Positions 1-5,981 of a DNA stretch of 11,485 nt are shown here, piece by piece. The notes beneath the pieces were generated by a model. That model did no database searches, was not told the origin of the DNA, and saw nothing but the letters and a program-made list of their open reading frames with translations. Positions within the stretch are counted from its first letter, which is position 1. Each line of letters opens with the position of its first letter. Origin of the DNA: DASPSR01 sp035498715 (GTDB lineage: Bacteria; Nitrospirota; UBA9217); assembly GCA_035498715.1 (NCBI GenBank), contig DATJZV010000085.1, forward strand, positions 1 through 11,485, given 5' to 3'. A program made the translations under genes and the position numbers.

Positions 1-227
1 AGGCCATTCGCCGCTTGATGCTGCAACCCCGACATCGCCCGTTCCAGGAGCAGGTGTGCACCCGGCCAGGCTTGTTCTGCCTGACGTATGTCGAGGACAT
101 CATCATGAACGTATTTGGCCAGAAAAGCGGAATAGAGGTCTCGTTGGGCCACTGTCCCGCATTTCTGGCATACATGCCAGCGGTCCCGAAGCTGTTTCTT
201 GAACTTATGCTGTGGAACGCTGATATA
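1..227 (-). pseudogene. TnpB-like transposase, C-terminal fragment (5'-truncated, runs off window)
   Basis: Reading the minus strand from 227 down to 1 gives an open frame with a zinc-ribbon half (WHVCQKCGTVAQRDLYSAF) and then a stretch containing QAEQAWPGA. This is the usual C-terminal layout of IS200/IS605 OrfB (TnpB)-type transposases: a CxxC pair followed by RD and the third RuvC acidic region. An in-frame stop lies immediately upstream (228-230) and another a few codons before that. There is no start codon and no RuvC-I/II region. The piece is therefore a 5'-truncated remnant whose end lies outside the window. Family assignment rests on motif recall only. Confidence 0.55.
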
Positions 228-538
228 TCAGTAACTTCAATGCATCTGCGATTTTTTAGTCGTTGCAATTTTAAACGAGTTTGGCATTAATAAAGTAATG
301 ATTTTTCCTTAATTCTTTCATAATTTCGCCACATTTAGTCGATATAGTACCTTCGATGAAGGCAGTCCATGAAAGCTGCCAGCCTAATGAGAAAGGGGAT
401 AATGGCGTAAATACGTACACAAGTAGGCTCCTCTTTCGTGTGTAAATGGCAGTCATATCTTAATTTCTAAACTTATTTGTTGCCCTAGTGTCAAACGAGT
501 TGTAGTATTTATTCCGAGTGCAAGAAGGAGGGTAATAA
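228..538. other. Gene-free, AT-rich intergenic stretch
   Basis: I see no convincing gene here. The open frame on minus 271-456 has no recognisable motif and no ribosome binding site. The first ~110 bases are AT-rich. A weak promoter-like pair reading rightward, TTGCAA (263-268) and ATTAAT (286-291) with 17-bp spacing, could start a transcript that includes the inverted repeats at 350-452 as a leader. The 9-mer AAACGAGTT occurs at 273-281 and again at 493-501. Confidence 0.5.
350..452 (+). promoter_or_regulatory. Candidate structured 5' leader with mutually exclusive stems
   Basis: Several inverted repeats are nested in about 100 bases upstream of the lipoprotein gene. They are CCTTC/GAAGG (350-354 with 358-362), GGCAG/CTGCC (361-365 with 376-380), CTGCCA/TGGCAG (376-381 with 447-452), AGCCTA/TAGGCT (381-386 with 424-429), and an 8-bp stem of 391-398 with 430-437 containing one G-U pair. 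Some pairings exclude others, as in switching leaders. The segment GAAAGCTGCCAGCCTAA vaguely recalls the GCAAAGC...GCCTAA core of GEMM/c-di-GMP-I riboswitches. However, the matching GGCAAACC half is absent, so I do not assign a class. Confidence 0.3.
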
Positions 539-2140
539 ATGTATCGTAGATATCTGGGAATATTAGTAATAGTTTTAACGGCTTTCACTTTGTATGCGTG
601 CAGTGGCGGAGGAGGTGGAGGCGCAACGGCTACGGGCGCTGCAACGGTCAGTCTTACCGATGCGCCGGGAGATTATGAACATGCTTATATTACAGTCCAG
701 AATATCTGGTTTCATACGGACGATACCGCGGGACCTGATGACGCGGGATGGCAAAAGTATCCGCTAATTACGCCGGTAACCGTTGACCTTATTGCTTTAA
801 GCAACGGGGTCATTAGCAATCCCATATGGGACAACATCGCCCTGCTGGTGGGTAATTATCAGCAGATCAGATTAGTACTCGCAGGGACAGAGGACTCACT
901 GGCGGCTTCGGCTTCCGGCGCAGGTCTCAAGTATAATAATGAGATAAGAATTGCAGGGGATACGACTCATTATCCTCTTCGCATCCCAGATCCCCATCAT
1001 GGCATCAGGCTTGCCGGCACATTTCAGATCACGAACGGGGGTATGTTGAGACTGACAATCGACGTTGATGCGGGCCATGATGTGGTTGATATCCTGCGGA
1101 ACGGTAAAACTGAATATATACTTAAGCCGAGGCTGGCGTATTGCGATTTGGATGATGCCGGCGCGATAGTCGGCAGCATCGATCCGGTCTCTGCAGCAAC
1201 GAATACCACATCATCGCATTTTGTCATCAAGGCGGAACAAGTAAATGATCCCTCGAATCCGTCATATCATGTGATAAAACGCTGGACGAGTGTTAATCCA
1301 TCGACCGGCAAATTTGTGCTCTATCCTCTCAAACCCGGAACGTATGATATCGTCCTTCGAGGATTAGGTTACCAAACCGTCATCGCGAAGGGAGTTCCTG
1401 TAACAAGCGGGACTACACCGACAATCATGCCGACGCTTATTTCTATGATCACGATGACTACGGCGAGCACGCCAGACTATACAGTGGGTGCGACCATAGC
1501 TTCGCCGTCCGGCGCGTGGGTCAATTTCTACCAGACGCTGCCAGGTGCCGGAGAATTACCCTACGAGATCAGGTTCAGACATTTTAATCCCATAACGGGG
1601 CAATTCACAGGTTTCAAGCTTTCTGCTGATCCAGTATGGGTGGGAACGTATAGCGGTGGTGCCATATCCGGTCTTGCCACGGCAACTCCCCAGGAAGGGC
1701 TGGGGGGATTTAGCGCATTTGCAGACGCTATCCTGTATGATCGCATGGCAGCCTCGCAACTTGTAAGCTCAGGCACAACGACAGTGTCCTTTACAACACC
1801 ACTCATACCGACGGCCCCAGCTGTCAGCAGAAGCATTAGTGGGACAATAAATCTGCCGCCAATGAATATGATGACTAACGGCATTCTCTTTGCGGTGCAC
1901 GACGGCATGATCGTTAATACCATGTCGGTTAGTAGTCAGATGTCCGGTGGTGGAGGTGGATCCTACACCATGGCCAATCTGCCGGGAGGATCGTCCTCAA
2001 CGCCGCTCCCTGGAGCATTTTACGGCATCGAAGCACTTGGCTGGTCGACAACAACCATCGGAATAGGTATCCCGAGGGTCGCTGACCTGCGCGTCAGGGA
2101 TGATACCCATGTTGATATGCTGATGATGATGCTGCCATAA
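539..2140 (+). CDS. Secreted lipoprotein with DUF4382 domain
   Basis: This 533-residue protein begins with a lipoprotein signal: basic MYRR, a hydrophobic stretch, then the lipobox LYAC with Cys21 as the predicted lipidation site, followed by a Gly-rich tether. Residues ~34-200 match the DUF4382 pattern (VSLTDAPGDYEHAYITVQ near the start, TIDVDAGHDVV later), a beta-sandwich domain of cell-surface lipoproteins. Residues ~205-300 look like a carboxypeptidase-regulatory-like fold (LKPGTYDIVLRGLGYQT). The C-terminal 230 residues are Gly/Thr/Ser-rich and not recognised, ending in a Met-rich tail. The start is set by AAGGAGGG at 525-532, 6 bases before the ATG. The gene stands alone and ends at a strong hairpin. 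Its function is unknown; surface binding or adhesion is a guess. Confidence 0.8.
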   Translation: MYRRYLGILVIVLTAFTLYACSGGGGGGATATGAATVSLTDAPGDYEHAYITVQNIWFHTDDTAGPDDAGWQKYPLITPVTVDLIALSNGVISNPIWDNIALLVGNYQQIRLVLAGTEDSLAASASGAGLKYNNEIRIAGDTTHYPLRIPDPHHGIRLAGTFQITNGGMLRLTIDVDAGHDVVDILRNGKTEYILKPRLAYCDLDDAGAIVGSIDPVSAATNTTSSHFVIKAEQVNDPSNPSYHVIKRWTSVNPSTGKFVLYPLKPGTYDIVLRGLGYQTVIAKGVPVTSGTTPTIMPTLISMITMTTASTPDYTVGATIASPSGAWVNFYQTLPGAGELPYEIRFRHFNPITGQFTGFKLSADPVWVGTYSGGAISGLATATPQEGLGGFSAFADAILYDRMAASQLVSSGTTTVSFTTPLIPTAPAVSRSISGTINLPPMNMMTNGILFAVHDGMIVNTMSVSSQMSGGGGGSYTMANLPGGSSSTPLPGAFYGIEALGWSTTTIGIGIPRVADLRVRDDTHVDMLMMMLP

Positions 2141-2155
2141 GCGAAGCTTTGTTTC

Positions 2156-2199
2156 AATGGAAAAGGCCTTCCCCTGACTCAGGGAAGGCCTTTTCCATT
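2156..2199. terminator. Strong hairpin between convergent genes (bidirectional terminator)
   Basis: A perfect 18-bp stem (2156-2173 with 2182-2199) closes an 8-base loop. It lies 15 bases after the lipoprotein stop and 20 bases before the fdhD stop on the other strand. The arms contain AAAAGGCC and GGCCTTTT, so each strand has a T-run in its 3' arm. There is no long U-tract after the stem, but the position between two converging genes suggests it terminates both. Confidence 0.8.
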
Positions 2200-2218
2200 T
2201 GAATCGCAATATAGTTTG

Positions 2219-3004
2219 TCACTCCATCTTTATCCTGTTCGGCCAGGTATAGATGTTCATCCGGTCACCGCGCGCGAAACCGATGAGGGTGATGCCCATG
2301 TCCTCGGCATAGCTTACGGCCATGCACGACGGAGCGGCGCGGCTGATGAGCACGGGAAAGCGGTACCTGCCCGCCTTCGTCATGATCTCCGACGTGACCC
2401 TGCCGCTAGTGATCAATATTTTATTCTCCACCGGAATTGATTGTAAGAAAGCCTTGCCGATTAGTTTGTCCACGGCGTTGTGCCTTCCGATGTCTTCGGA
2501 AAAAAAGATGATATCCTTCCCGTCGGAAAGCGCGGCGCTGTGCACACCGCCGGTCTCGACGTACAGCTTTGAAATGTGCCGGAACGTGCTGAGCAGTTTT
2601 CTGATGTCTTCGAGTGACAGGAGATGCCCTTTTGCTTCTATCCTGCGGTCGGCTTCCGTGCGGTAACTGGTGAAGGTGATGCCCTTGCCGCAACCCGAAG
2701 AGATTGTCCGTTTCTCGAACATCTTGCTGAAATCAGCGGGAAGATCTGAAAGCTCGATACGGACAGTGAAATTTTTCTCATCGATCTCCACCTTTTTGAT
2801 CGATGATTTGTCACGGAGGATCCCTTCGGAAATGAGAAAGCCGACAGAAAGCTCTTCAAGCTCGGTAGGTGTGCATAAAAGCGTCACAAGCGGCTCGTTG
2901 TTTAAGATCAGCGTGACCGGCAGCTCAGATGCCACAGCATCAACAACGCCATCGATATTGTTACCTGAGACTTTCAGTATCAATGCATCTCTCTTGGTTT
3001 CCAC
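2219..3004 (-). CDS. fdhD: Formate dehydrogenase accessory protein FdhD
   Basis: FdhD passes sulfur from the IscS desulfurase to the Mo/W-bisMGD cofactor of formate dehydrogenases in the cytoplasm. The family pattern is clear. An N-terminal region with EEPL-like LNNEPLVTL and SVGFLISEG is followed by SSGCGKG around residues 102-108 (single Cys105 in place of the CxxC of the E. coli protein), VETGGVHSAAL, FSEDIGRHNAVDKLIG, ILITSGRVTSEI and SRAAPSCMAV. From the GTG at 3004 the protein is 261 residues, about family length. The frame stays open to 3238, but that extension would overlap the neighbouring gene and translate the G-run array and terminator, so I reject it. No clear Shine-Dalgarno precedes the GTG, so the exact start is uncertain. 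No formate dehydrogenase gene is in view. Confidence 0.92.
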   Translation of the reverse strand: METKRDALILKVSGNNIDGVVDAVASELPVTLILNNEPLVTLLCTPTELEELSVGFLISEGILRDKSSIKKVEIDEKNFTVRIELSDLPADFSKMFEKRTISSGCGKGITFTSYRTEADRRIEAKGHLLSLEDIRKLLSTFRHISKLYVETGGVHSAALSDGKDIIFFSEDIGRHNAVDKLIGKAFLQSIPVENKILITSGRVTSEIMTKAGRYRFPVLISRAAPSCMAVSYAEDMGITLIGFARGDRMNIYTWPNRIKME

Positions 3005-3026
3005 AGGTCGAATATAGCATAAAAAA

Positions 3027-3057
3027 GGGGACAGGGGCAAGGGGTATGGGTCAGGGG
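3027..3057 (+). repeat. G-run array, five runs with 3-base loops (putative G-quadruplex)
   Basis: Runs of G occur at 3027-3030, 3034-3037, 3041-3044, 3048-3050 and 3054-3057, each separated by exactly three bases (ACA, CAA, TAT, TCA). This gives a near 7-base period. The G-rich strand is the template strand of fdhD, so the fdhD leader transcript would be C-rich. The array lies 22 bases upstream of the assumed fdhD start. Confidence 0.7.
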
Positions 3058-3082
3058 ACGAGATTATCGCAATCAAAATTGA

Positions 3083-3113
3083 AAGGCCCCCGGATTTTTT
3101 TTCCGGTGGCCTT
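3083..3113 (-). terminator. Terminator of the 3145-3888 gene
   Basis: An 11-bp stem with one mismatch (3083-3093 with 3103-3113) encloses a loop that is A8 plus T on the minus strand. It starts about 30 bases after the stop of the minus-strand gene at 3145, and minus-strand TCAATTTTG follows. It separates that gene from fdhD, implying fdhD has its own promoter or depends on readthrough. Confidence 0.65.
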
Positions 3114-3144
3114 CGGTTTACTTGACATGGTCTGTAATTAAAGA

Positions 3145-3888
3145 TCAGAAGTGCAGGTTCATCCTCAGCGAGTACGCATCTACTTTCGCAAAATCCGCTT
3201 CCGCCACGAAGTTGATGAGTCCAAAGCTGAGTTTGCAACCCACAAAGCCCTTGGTCTCGGTGATGTCTTCTTTCGTAAGCGGAATGAGCGGCACATTAGA
3301 ATTCGGTGTGCTTGTTATCCATACCTCCCCGATACCTGCATAGGGGGTAAGTACGGTGAACCCTTTGCTGATCGAGAGGTCAAGGGACTTGGTTGAGATG
3401 TCGAAAACATCGACGCCTGAGAGTTTGGTATAAGCGCCCCGAATGGCAACCGCAGGTGCTATCGTGCTTCCCTTGAGGATAGCCCACTTAAGTTCATACC
3501 CGACAAGCTTGACATCAGAGCCTGGCGCGGTTCCATACACAATGCCAAGATCGATCGGTATAACAGGAAGCCCGACCTGGACATGCGCCTTGGCTTCTGG
3601 TATGTAGCTCGGGAGATCGCTCGGATTCGTTACTGATTTCTGAATATAAGACGCGTTCTTGTCATAACTTACCCCGGTGACCTCAACGCCGATATCGAAG
3701 CCGGGTAGAACGCCCCCAAGCGGTTCTGCCGGGGCTAGAGGAATATAACTGATTGCAAGACCGAGGTCTCTGCTCAGATTCTTAAAGTCATCCTGGGTGA
3801 AATCGGTAGGCAATCGGAACGTCACTTTTGCCATAGCCGGTGCAGCCATGAGCAACAAGAGCAAAACTGCCATAAATATTTTTTTCAT
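3145..3888 (-). CDS. Exported beta-barrel-like protein of unknown function
   Basis: The 247-residue product starts with a classical signal peptide (MKKIF, a Leu-rich core, cleavage after AMA near residue 20). The rest has alternating hydrophobic/polar strands, many Gly and aromatic residues at turns, and a terminal NLHF ending in Phe, the usual C-terminal signature of outer-membrane beta-barrels. Phrases such as LAPAEPLGG, PGFDIGVEV and TPYAGIG suggest a barrel of the kind often annotated as a conserved hypothetical. I do not recognise a functional family. The start is supported by AAGGAGG (plus-strand CCTCCTT, 3895-3901), 6 bases upstream. A perfect CRP/FNR-type palindrome lies 32 bases before the start codon, and a terminator follows the stop. 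Confidence 0.75.
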   Translation of the reverse strand: MKKIFMAVLLLLLMAAPAMAKVTFRLPTDFTQDDFKNLSRDLGLAISYIPLAPAEPLGGVLPGFDIGVEVTGVSYDKNASYIQKSVTNPSDLPSYIPEAKAHVQVGLPVIPIDLGIVYGTAPGSDVKLVGYELKWAILKGSTIAPAVAIRGAYTKLSGVDVFDISTKSLDLSISKGFTVLTPYAGIGEVWITSTPNSNVPLIPLTKEDITETKGFVGCKLSFGLINFVAEADFAKVDAYSLRMNLHF

Positions 3889-3919
3889 GAACAGCCTCCT
3901 TGCCTGGATCTGATGCCGA

Positions 3920-3935
3920 TGTGATTTCGATCACA
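3920..3935. promoter_or_regulatory. CRP/FNR-superfamily operator palindrome
   Basis: TGTGATTTCGATCACA contains TGTGA-N6-TCACA exactly, with 6-bp perfect arms. This is the core of E. coli-type CRP sites and close to other CRP/FNR-family targets. It lies in the divergent gap, 32 bases upstream of the minus gene's start and 122 bases upstream of the plus gene at 4058. Which regulator binds and which gene responds cannot be told from here. Confidence 0.6.
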
Positions 3936-3981
3936 TTCCTCAATTACAGGCTAAATAAACGTATCATAGTGAGGAGAAATT

Positions 3982-4046
3982 TGTCAAGGTTATATTCAAG
4001 CAGAAGGATATTAGCGGTTGACACGACATATATTTTATTGCATAAG
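3982..4046. promoter_or_regulatory. Divergent promoter elements
   Basis: Rightward, TTGACA at 4018-4023 is followed after 17 bases by CATAAG at 4041-4046 (4 of 6 match to TATAAT). That would give a very short leader to the ATG at 4058. Leftward, TTGACA on the minus strand (3982-3987) has only poorly spaced -10 candidates, including TATGAT 13 bases away. The -35 boxes are convincing and the -10 boxes are weak. Confidence 0.4.
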
Positions 4047-4057
4047 AGGTCATCTTC

Positions 4058-4303
4058 ATGAGGTCATCACGATTTATGCAGAGACGCTTGTCACTCCTTC
4101 TTATAGCTGTACTCTTTGTGTCAGCCCTCGGTACCGCTTTTCACCGCCACGCAGACGAAGCAACTCATAACGACTGCCCTATTTGTGTTACACAGCACCA
4201 GCCCTCAGCGATCGTATACAGCTCTCCCCATATTCTGTCAGAAAGCGCAGAAACTTCCTGCTTATCGAAATTTCCTTATTTATCCCCAAAGTCGTCTCGG
4301 TAA
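4058..4303 (+). CDS. Small exported His/Cys-rich protein, possible metal binder
   Basis: This 81-residue protein has a basic N-terminus (MRSSRFMQRR), one hydrophobic segment (LSLLLIAVLFVSALG), and then the cluster FHRHADEATHNDCPICVTQH holding four His and a CPxC pair. The rest is Ser-rich. The layout resembles short exported DUF2946-like proteins with HxH and CPxC motifs that accompany metal-related genes, but I cannot assign it to a family. AGAGGT at 4044-4049, 8 bases before the ATG, supports this start; Met7 (4076) is an alternative. It precedes the ruined metal-transport genes at 4535-5228 and may have been part of that locus. Metal binding is inferred from composition. Confidence 0.6.
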   Translation: MRSSRFMQRRLSLLLIAVLFVSALGTAFHRHADEATHNDCPICVTQHQPSAIVYSSPHILSESAETSCLSKFPYLSPKSSR

Positions 4304-4464
4304 TTGAAGCTTCCCGCGCACCGCCGTCCCGCTGTATCTCCCTCTAATCATAAACAATATGGTATTTGATAAGGACCGGAACTGAAGTGCGCATGGAAAG
4401 TTAATCCCTTGCGAGTTATTCCAGCGTTATATCTTTTCCGGAATTCCATGATTCCTCTGTTACA

Positions 4465-4501
4465 GAATGGGCTATCCGCGAAGCGTCTGATTGACCCATT
4501 C
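4465..4501 (+). promoter_or_regulatory. Hairpin in the leader of the broken outer-membrane gene
   Basis: GAATGGG (4465-4471) and CCCATTC (4495-4501) form a perfect 7-bp stem around an inner CGC-GAA-GCG mini-hairpin (4477-4485). It sits 33 bases before the ATG at 4535. The remainder of the 4304-4534 gap shows no gene. It could be a leader element or an attenuator. There is no U-tract, so it is not a classical terminator. Confidence 0.3.
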
Positions 4502-4534
4502 GCCTAATTATCTACGTTATCCTTGGAGGATTCT

Positions 4535-4905
4535 ATGAAAGCGCTACGGTTCGCGATGTGCGTGTCTTTTCTCTGCTCGTTCGGTTCGGCGGTTTTTGCC
4601 GATGATACATCGGAGCGGCTTAAGAAACTAGAAGATACGGTGCGAGACCAGGCCAAGACCATAGAAGAGCAGCAGCAATCCATTAATGCATTGACAAAGA
4701 GGGAAATCAGGGCGTGACGCAACAAGCGAAGGACGCGTCGTCTCAAAAGGCGAGCGGGCTGTTCGGCGGCAGCGCTTTCACTAACCCTAATATCTCCCTC
4801 ATACTCGACGCGTTTTACTACGCATCTAATCTCACTAATGATGAGCTGGCAAATCAGGGGATACCCGGCTTTACCACGCAGGGGCTGGGCCAGCGGAACG
4901 GGCTC
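4535..4905 (+). pseudogene. Outer-membrane protein gene, N-terminal remnant (frameshifted, truncated)
   Basis: From the ATG at 4535 (GGAGG at 4525-4529) the frame encodes a signal peptide ending GSAVFA and then a short coiled coil (ERLKKLEDTVRDQAKTIEEQ). It stops at 4717. The sequence continues one frame over from about 4714 with QQAKDASSQKASGLFGG and NPNISLILDAFYYASNL, then GIPGFTTQGLGQRNG. Signal peptide, coiled coil, then NPxISLILD and IPGF is the order found in a family of metal-associated outer-membrane proteins. In that family IPGF is followed by a GFNLRETEL-like segment and a long barrel. Here the family pattern ends near 4900-4905 and unrelated permease sequence begins. Both a frameshift and a large 3' loss are visible. 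The second-frame segment is not a separate gene. Confidence 0.7.
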
Positions 4906-5228
4906 TATCGTTCGAAGGCAAGGGGAGTTTCTGGCTGGAACTGCTCTTTTTTGCGAGCTTTGCCGTAGTGCTCGTGAAGTCGGTGAAGATGGCAGGAATC
5001 CTCCAAGTGTTCTCGTTCCTGGTGATCCCGGCGCTCATCGGCAGGACCTTTTTCCGGGAACCGTTCAAGGTGCTCATTACCGGCTGGCTACTTGGAGTTA
5101 TCGTCAGCATCGGCGGGATCTTTCTCTCCTACGAGTTCGATATCCCGACCGCCCCGGTCATCGTACTTTCTCTGAGCATTATCTTTTTCGTTCTCCTTGC
5201 TATACGGGCCTGGAACAAACAGAAATGA
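4906..5228 (+). pseudogene. ABC-3 family metal permease (ZnuB/MntB-like), C-terminal remnant
   Basis: In the frame ending at the TGA 5226-5228, translation from about 4905 reads SFEGKGSFWLELLFFASFA, then VKSVKMAGILQVFSFLVIPA, then GWLLGVIVSIGGIFLSYEF and DIPTAPVIVL, ending in a hydrophobic helix and RAWNKQK. This is the last ~105 residues of an ABC-3 integral membrane protein, whose family length is about 270. The conserved pairing of SVKMAGILQVFSFLVIPA with SYxFDIPTAP is typical of Zn/Mn permeases. The first ~160 residues, and any ATPase or binding-protein gene, are missing. An internal GTG at 4968 could start a ~86-residue peptide, but it would lack most of the transport path. The junction with the outer-membrane remnant is abrupt. 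Confidence 0.72.
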
Positions 5229-5233
5229 AAATA

Positions 5234-5262
5234 AAGTGTCCTGCCCAGTGGGCAGGGCACTT
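5234..5262. terminator. Hairpin terminator after the permease remnant
   Basis: A 13-bp stem (5234-5246 with 5250-5262, one G-U pair) closes a 3-base loop 5 bases after the permease stop. On the plus strand only TCTC follows. On the minus strand the stem is followed by a T-rich tail (TTATTTTC), so it may work better leftward. Confidence 0.65.
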
Positions 5263-5437
5263 CTCAAAGAGATCATCCTTTTAAGTTGACCCATGAGCTT
5301 ATATGCACAGTGCCCCAACGGTTGAGAGGAACAAAGGCAGTAACCCCACCACCTTTCCCCGTGATCAAAACTATTCTGTCTTCGTCGTGCTGCGATTGGA
5401 CCCTAGAAATCGGTTTTGTTATGTGAACAAAAAAGAC

Positions 5438-5466
5438 TTGACAAGGGATCAAGCGTGTGCTACGTT
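5438..5466 (+). promoter_or_regulatory. nikR promoter
   Basis: TTGACA (5438-5443) is followed after 17 bases by TACGTT (5461-5466), a weak -10 matching at T1, A2 and T6. Transcription would begin near 5473, about 20 bases before the nikR ATG. The -10 box lies inside the inverted-repeat operator, as expected for repression. The rest of the 5263-5437 gap shows nothing I can name. Confidence 0.5.
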
Positions 5467-5483
5467 TTTTTGAAACGTAACAC
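5455..5483. promoter_or_regulatory. Putative NikR operator
   Basis: A 29-base element starts GTGTGCTACG and ends AAACGTAACAC. It contains a perfect 7-bp inverted repeat TACGTTT/AAACGTA (5461-5467 and 5473-5479) and outer GTGT/ACAC ends (5455-5458 and 5480-5483). The total span is close to that of the E. coli NikR site (GTATGA-N16-TCATAC, 28 bp), and GTAACAC-type arms are, from memory, used by NikR in other proteobacterial groups. It overlaps the nikR -10 box and ends 9 bases before the start codon. Autoregulation is inferred. Confidence 0.6.
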
Positions 5484-5492
5484 GGAGGCGAT

Positions 5493-5912
5493 ATGTCCAG
5501 TATAACGCGATTCGGTGTGTCCATCGAAAGCCAATTGATTAAGAAGTTCGACGCTCTTATAGCCCGTAAGGGTTATGCCACACGGTCTGAGGCCATACGG
5601 GACATGATCCGCGATACCCTGGTTGAGCAGGAATGGGAATCAGGCGCACACGAAACGGTGGGAACCATTACCATTGTATATAATCACCATACCCGAGAGC
5701 TCGAACATGCTCTCACGGACATGCAGCACAAGTCGTTCCATCAGATAATTTCCACCCTCCACGTTCATCTTGACGCCCATAACTGCCTCGAGGTCCTGGT
5801 GGTCAAGGGAAAGAGTCACGAGATCATAAAAATAGCGGACAGGCTCATTGGAACCCGCGGGGTAAAGCACGGCAAGCTAACGATGACGACAACGGGCAAG
5901 GAATTGGTATGA
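5493..5912 (+). CDS. nikR: Nickel-responsive transcriptional regulator NikR
   Basis: NikR is a cytoplasmic tetramer that binds Ni(II) and then represses nickel-uptake genes. This 139-residue protein has the N-terminal ribbon-helix-helix DNA-binding domain (ITRFGVSIE strand, then helices with GYATRSEAIRDMIR, residues 4-45). The C-terminal ACT-like nickel domain covers ~55-135. The square-planar nickel ligands of E. coli NikR (His76, His87, His89, Cys95) map to His79, His90, His92 and Cys98 here, within HKSFHQIISTLHVHLDAHNC, so it should sense nickel. GGAGG at 5484-5488 supports the ATG. An inverted repeat covers its promoter, and the outer-membrane and CbiMNQO-type genes follow on the same strand, the expected targets. 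Confidence 0.95.
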   Translation: MSSITRFGVSIESQLIKKFDALIARKGYATRSEAIRDMIRDTLVEQEWESGAHETVGTITIVYNHHTRELEHALTDMQHKSFHQIISTLHVHLDAHNCLEVLVVKGKSHEIIKIADRLIGTRGVKHGKLTMTTTGKELV

Positions 5913-5930
5913 GAGCAGAAAAAAGTCCAT

Positions 5931-5951
5931 GGTCAGAGGTCAGGGGTCAGA
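5931..5951 (+). repeat. Three tandem 7-base repeats (GGTCAGN)
   Basis: GGTCAGA, GGTCAGG and GGTCAGA follow each other without gaps in the 69-base gap between nikR and the outer-membrane gene. The core GGTCAGG recurs in the G-run array at 3048-3057 (GGGTCAGGGG), suggesting a shared family of short intergenic repeats. Confidence 0.7.
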
Positions 5952-5981
5952 CAAAAGAACAGGGCTTTAATAGAACGCCCA

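Noticed and set aside
15..290. Plus-strand open frame of 91 codons at the left edge
   Set aside because: It is antisense to the transposase-like frame, has no ribosome binding site and no recognisable motif.
385..415. TPP-riboswitch-like GGATAATGGCGTAAA string
   Set aside because: The CUGAGA half and the surrounding stems of the TPP aptamer are missing, so the likeness is probably chance.
3005..3238. N-terminal extension of fdhD to an ATG at 3238
   Set aside because: It would overlap the end of the minus gene at 3145, cross a terminator and translate the G-run array; FdhD homology begins after the GTG at 3004.
4185..4197. GTGTTACAC palindrome as a second NikR site
   Set aside because: It lies inside the coding region of the small His/Cys gene and is only 9 bases long with no spaced partner.
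4714..4968. Separate 84-codon gene
   Set aside because: It is the frameshifted continuation of the outer-membrane remnant followed by out-of-frame permease sequence, not an independent gene.
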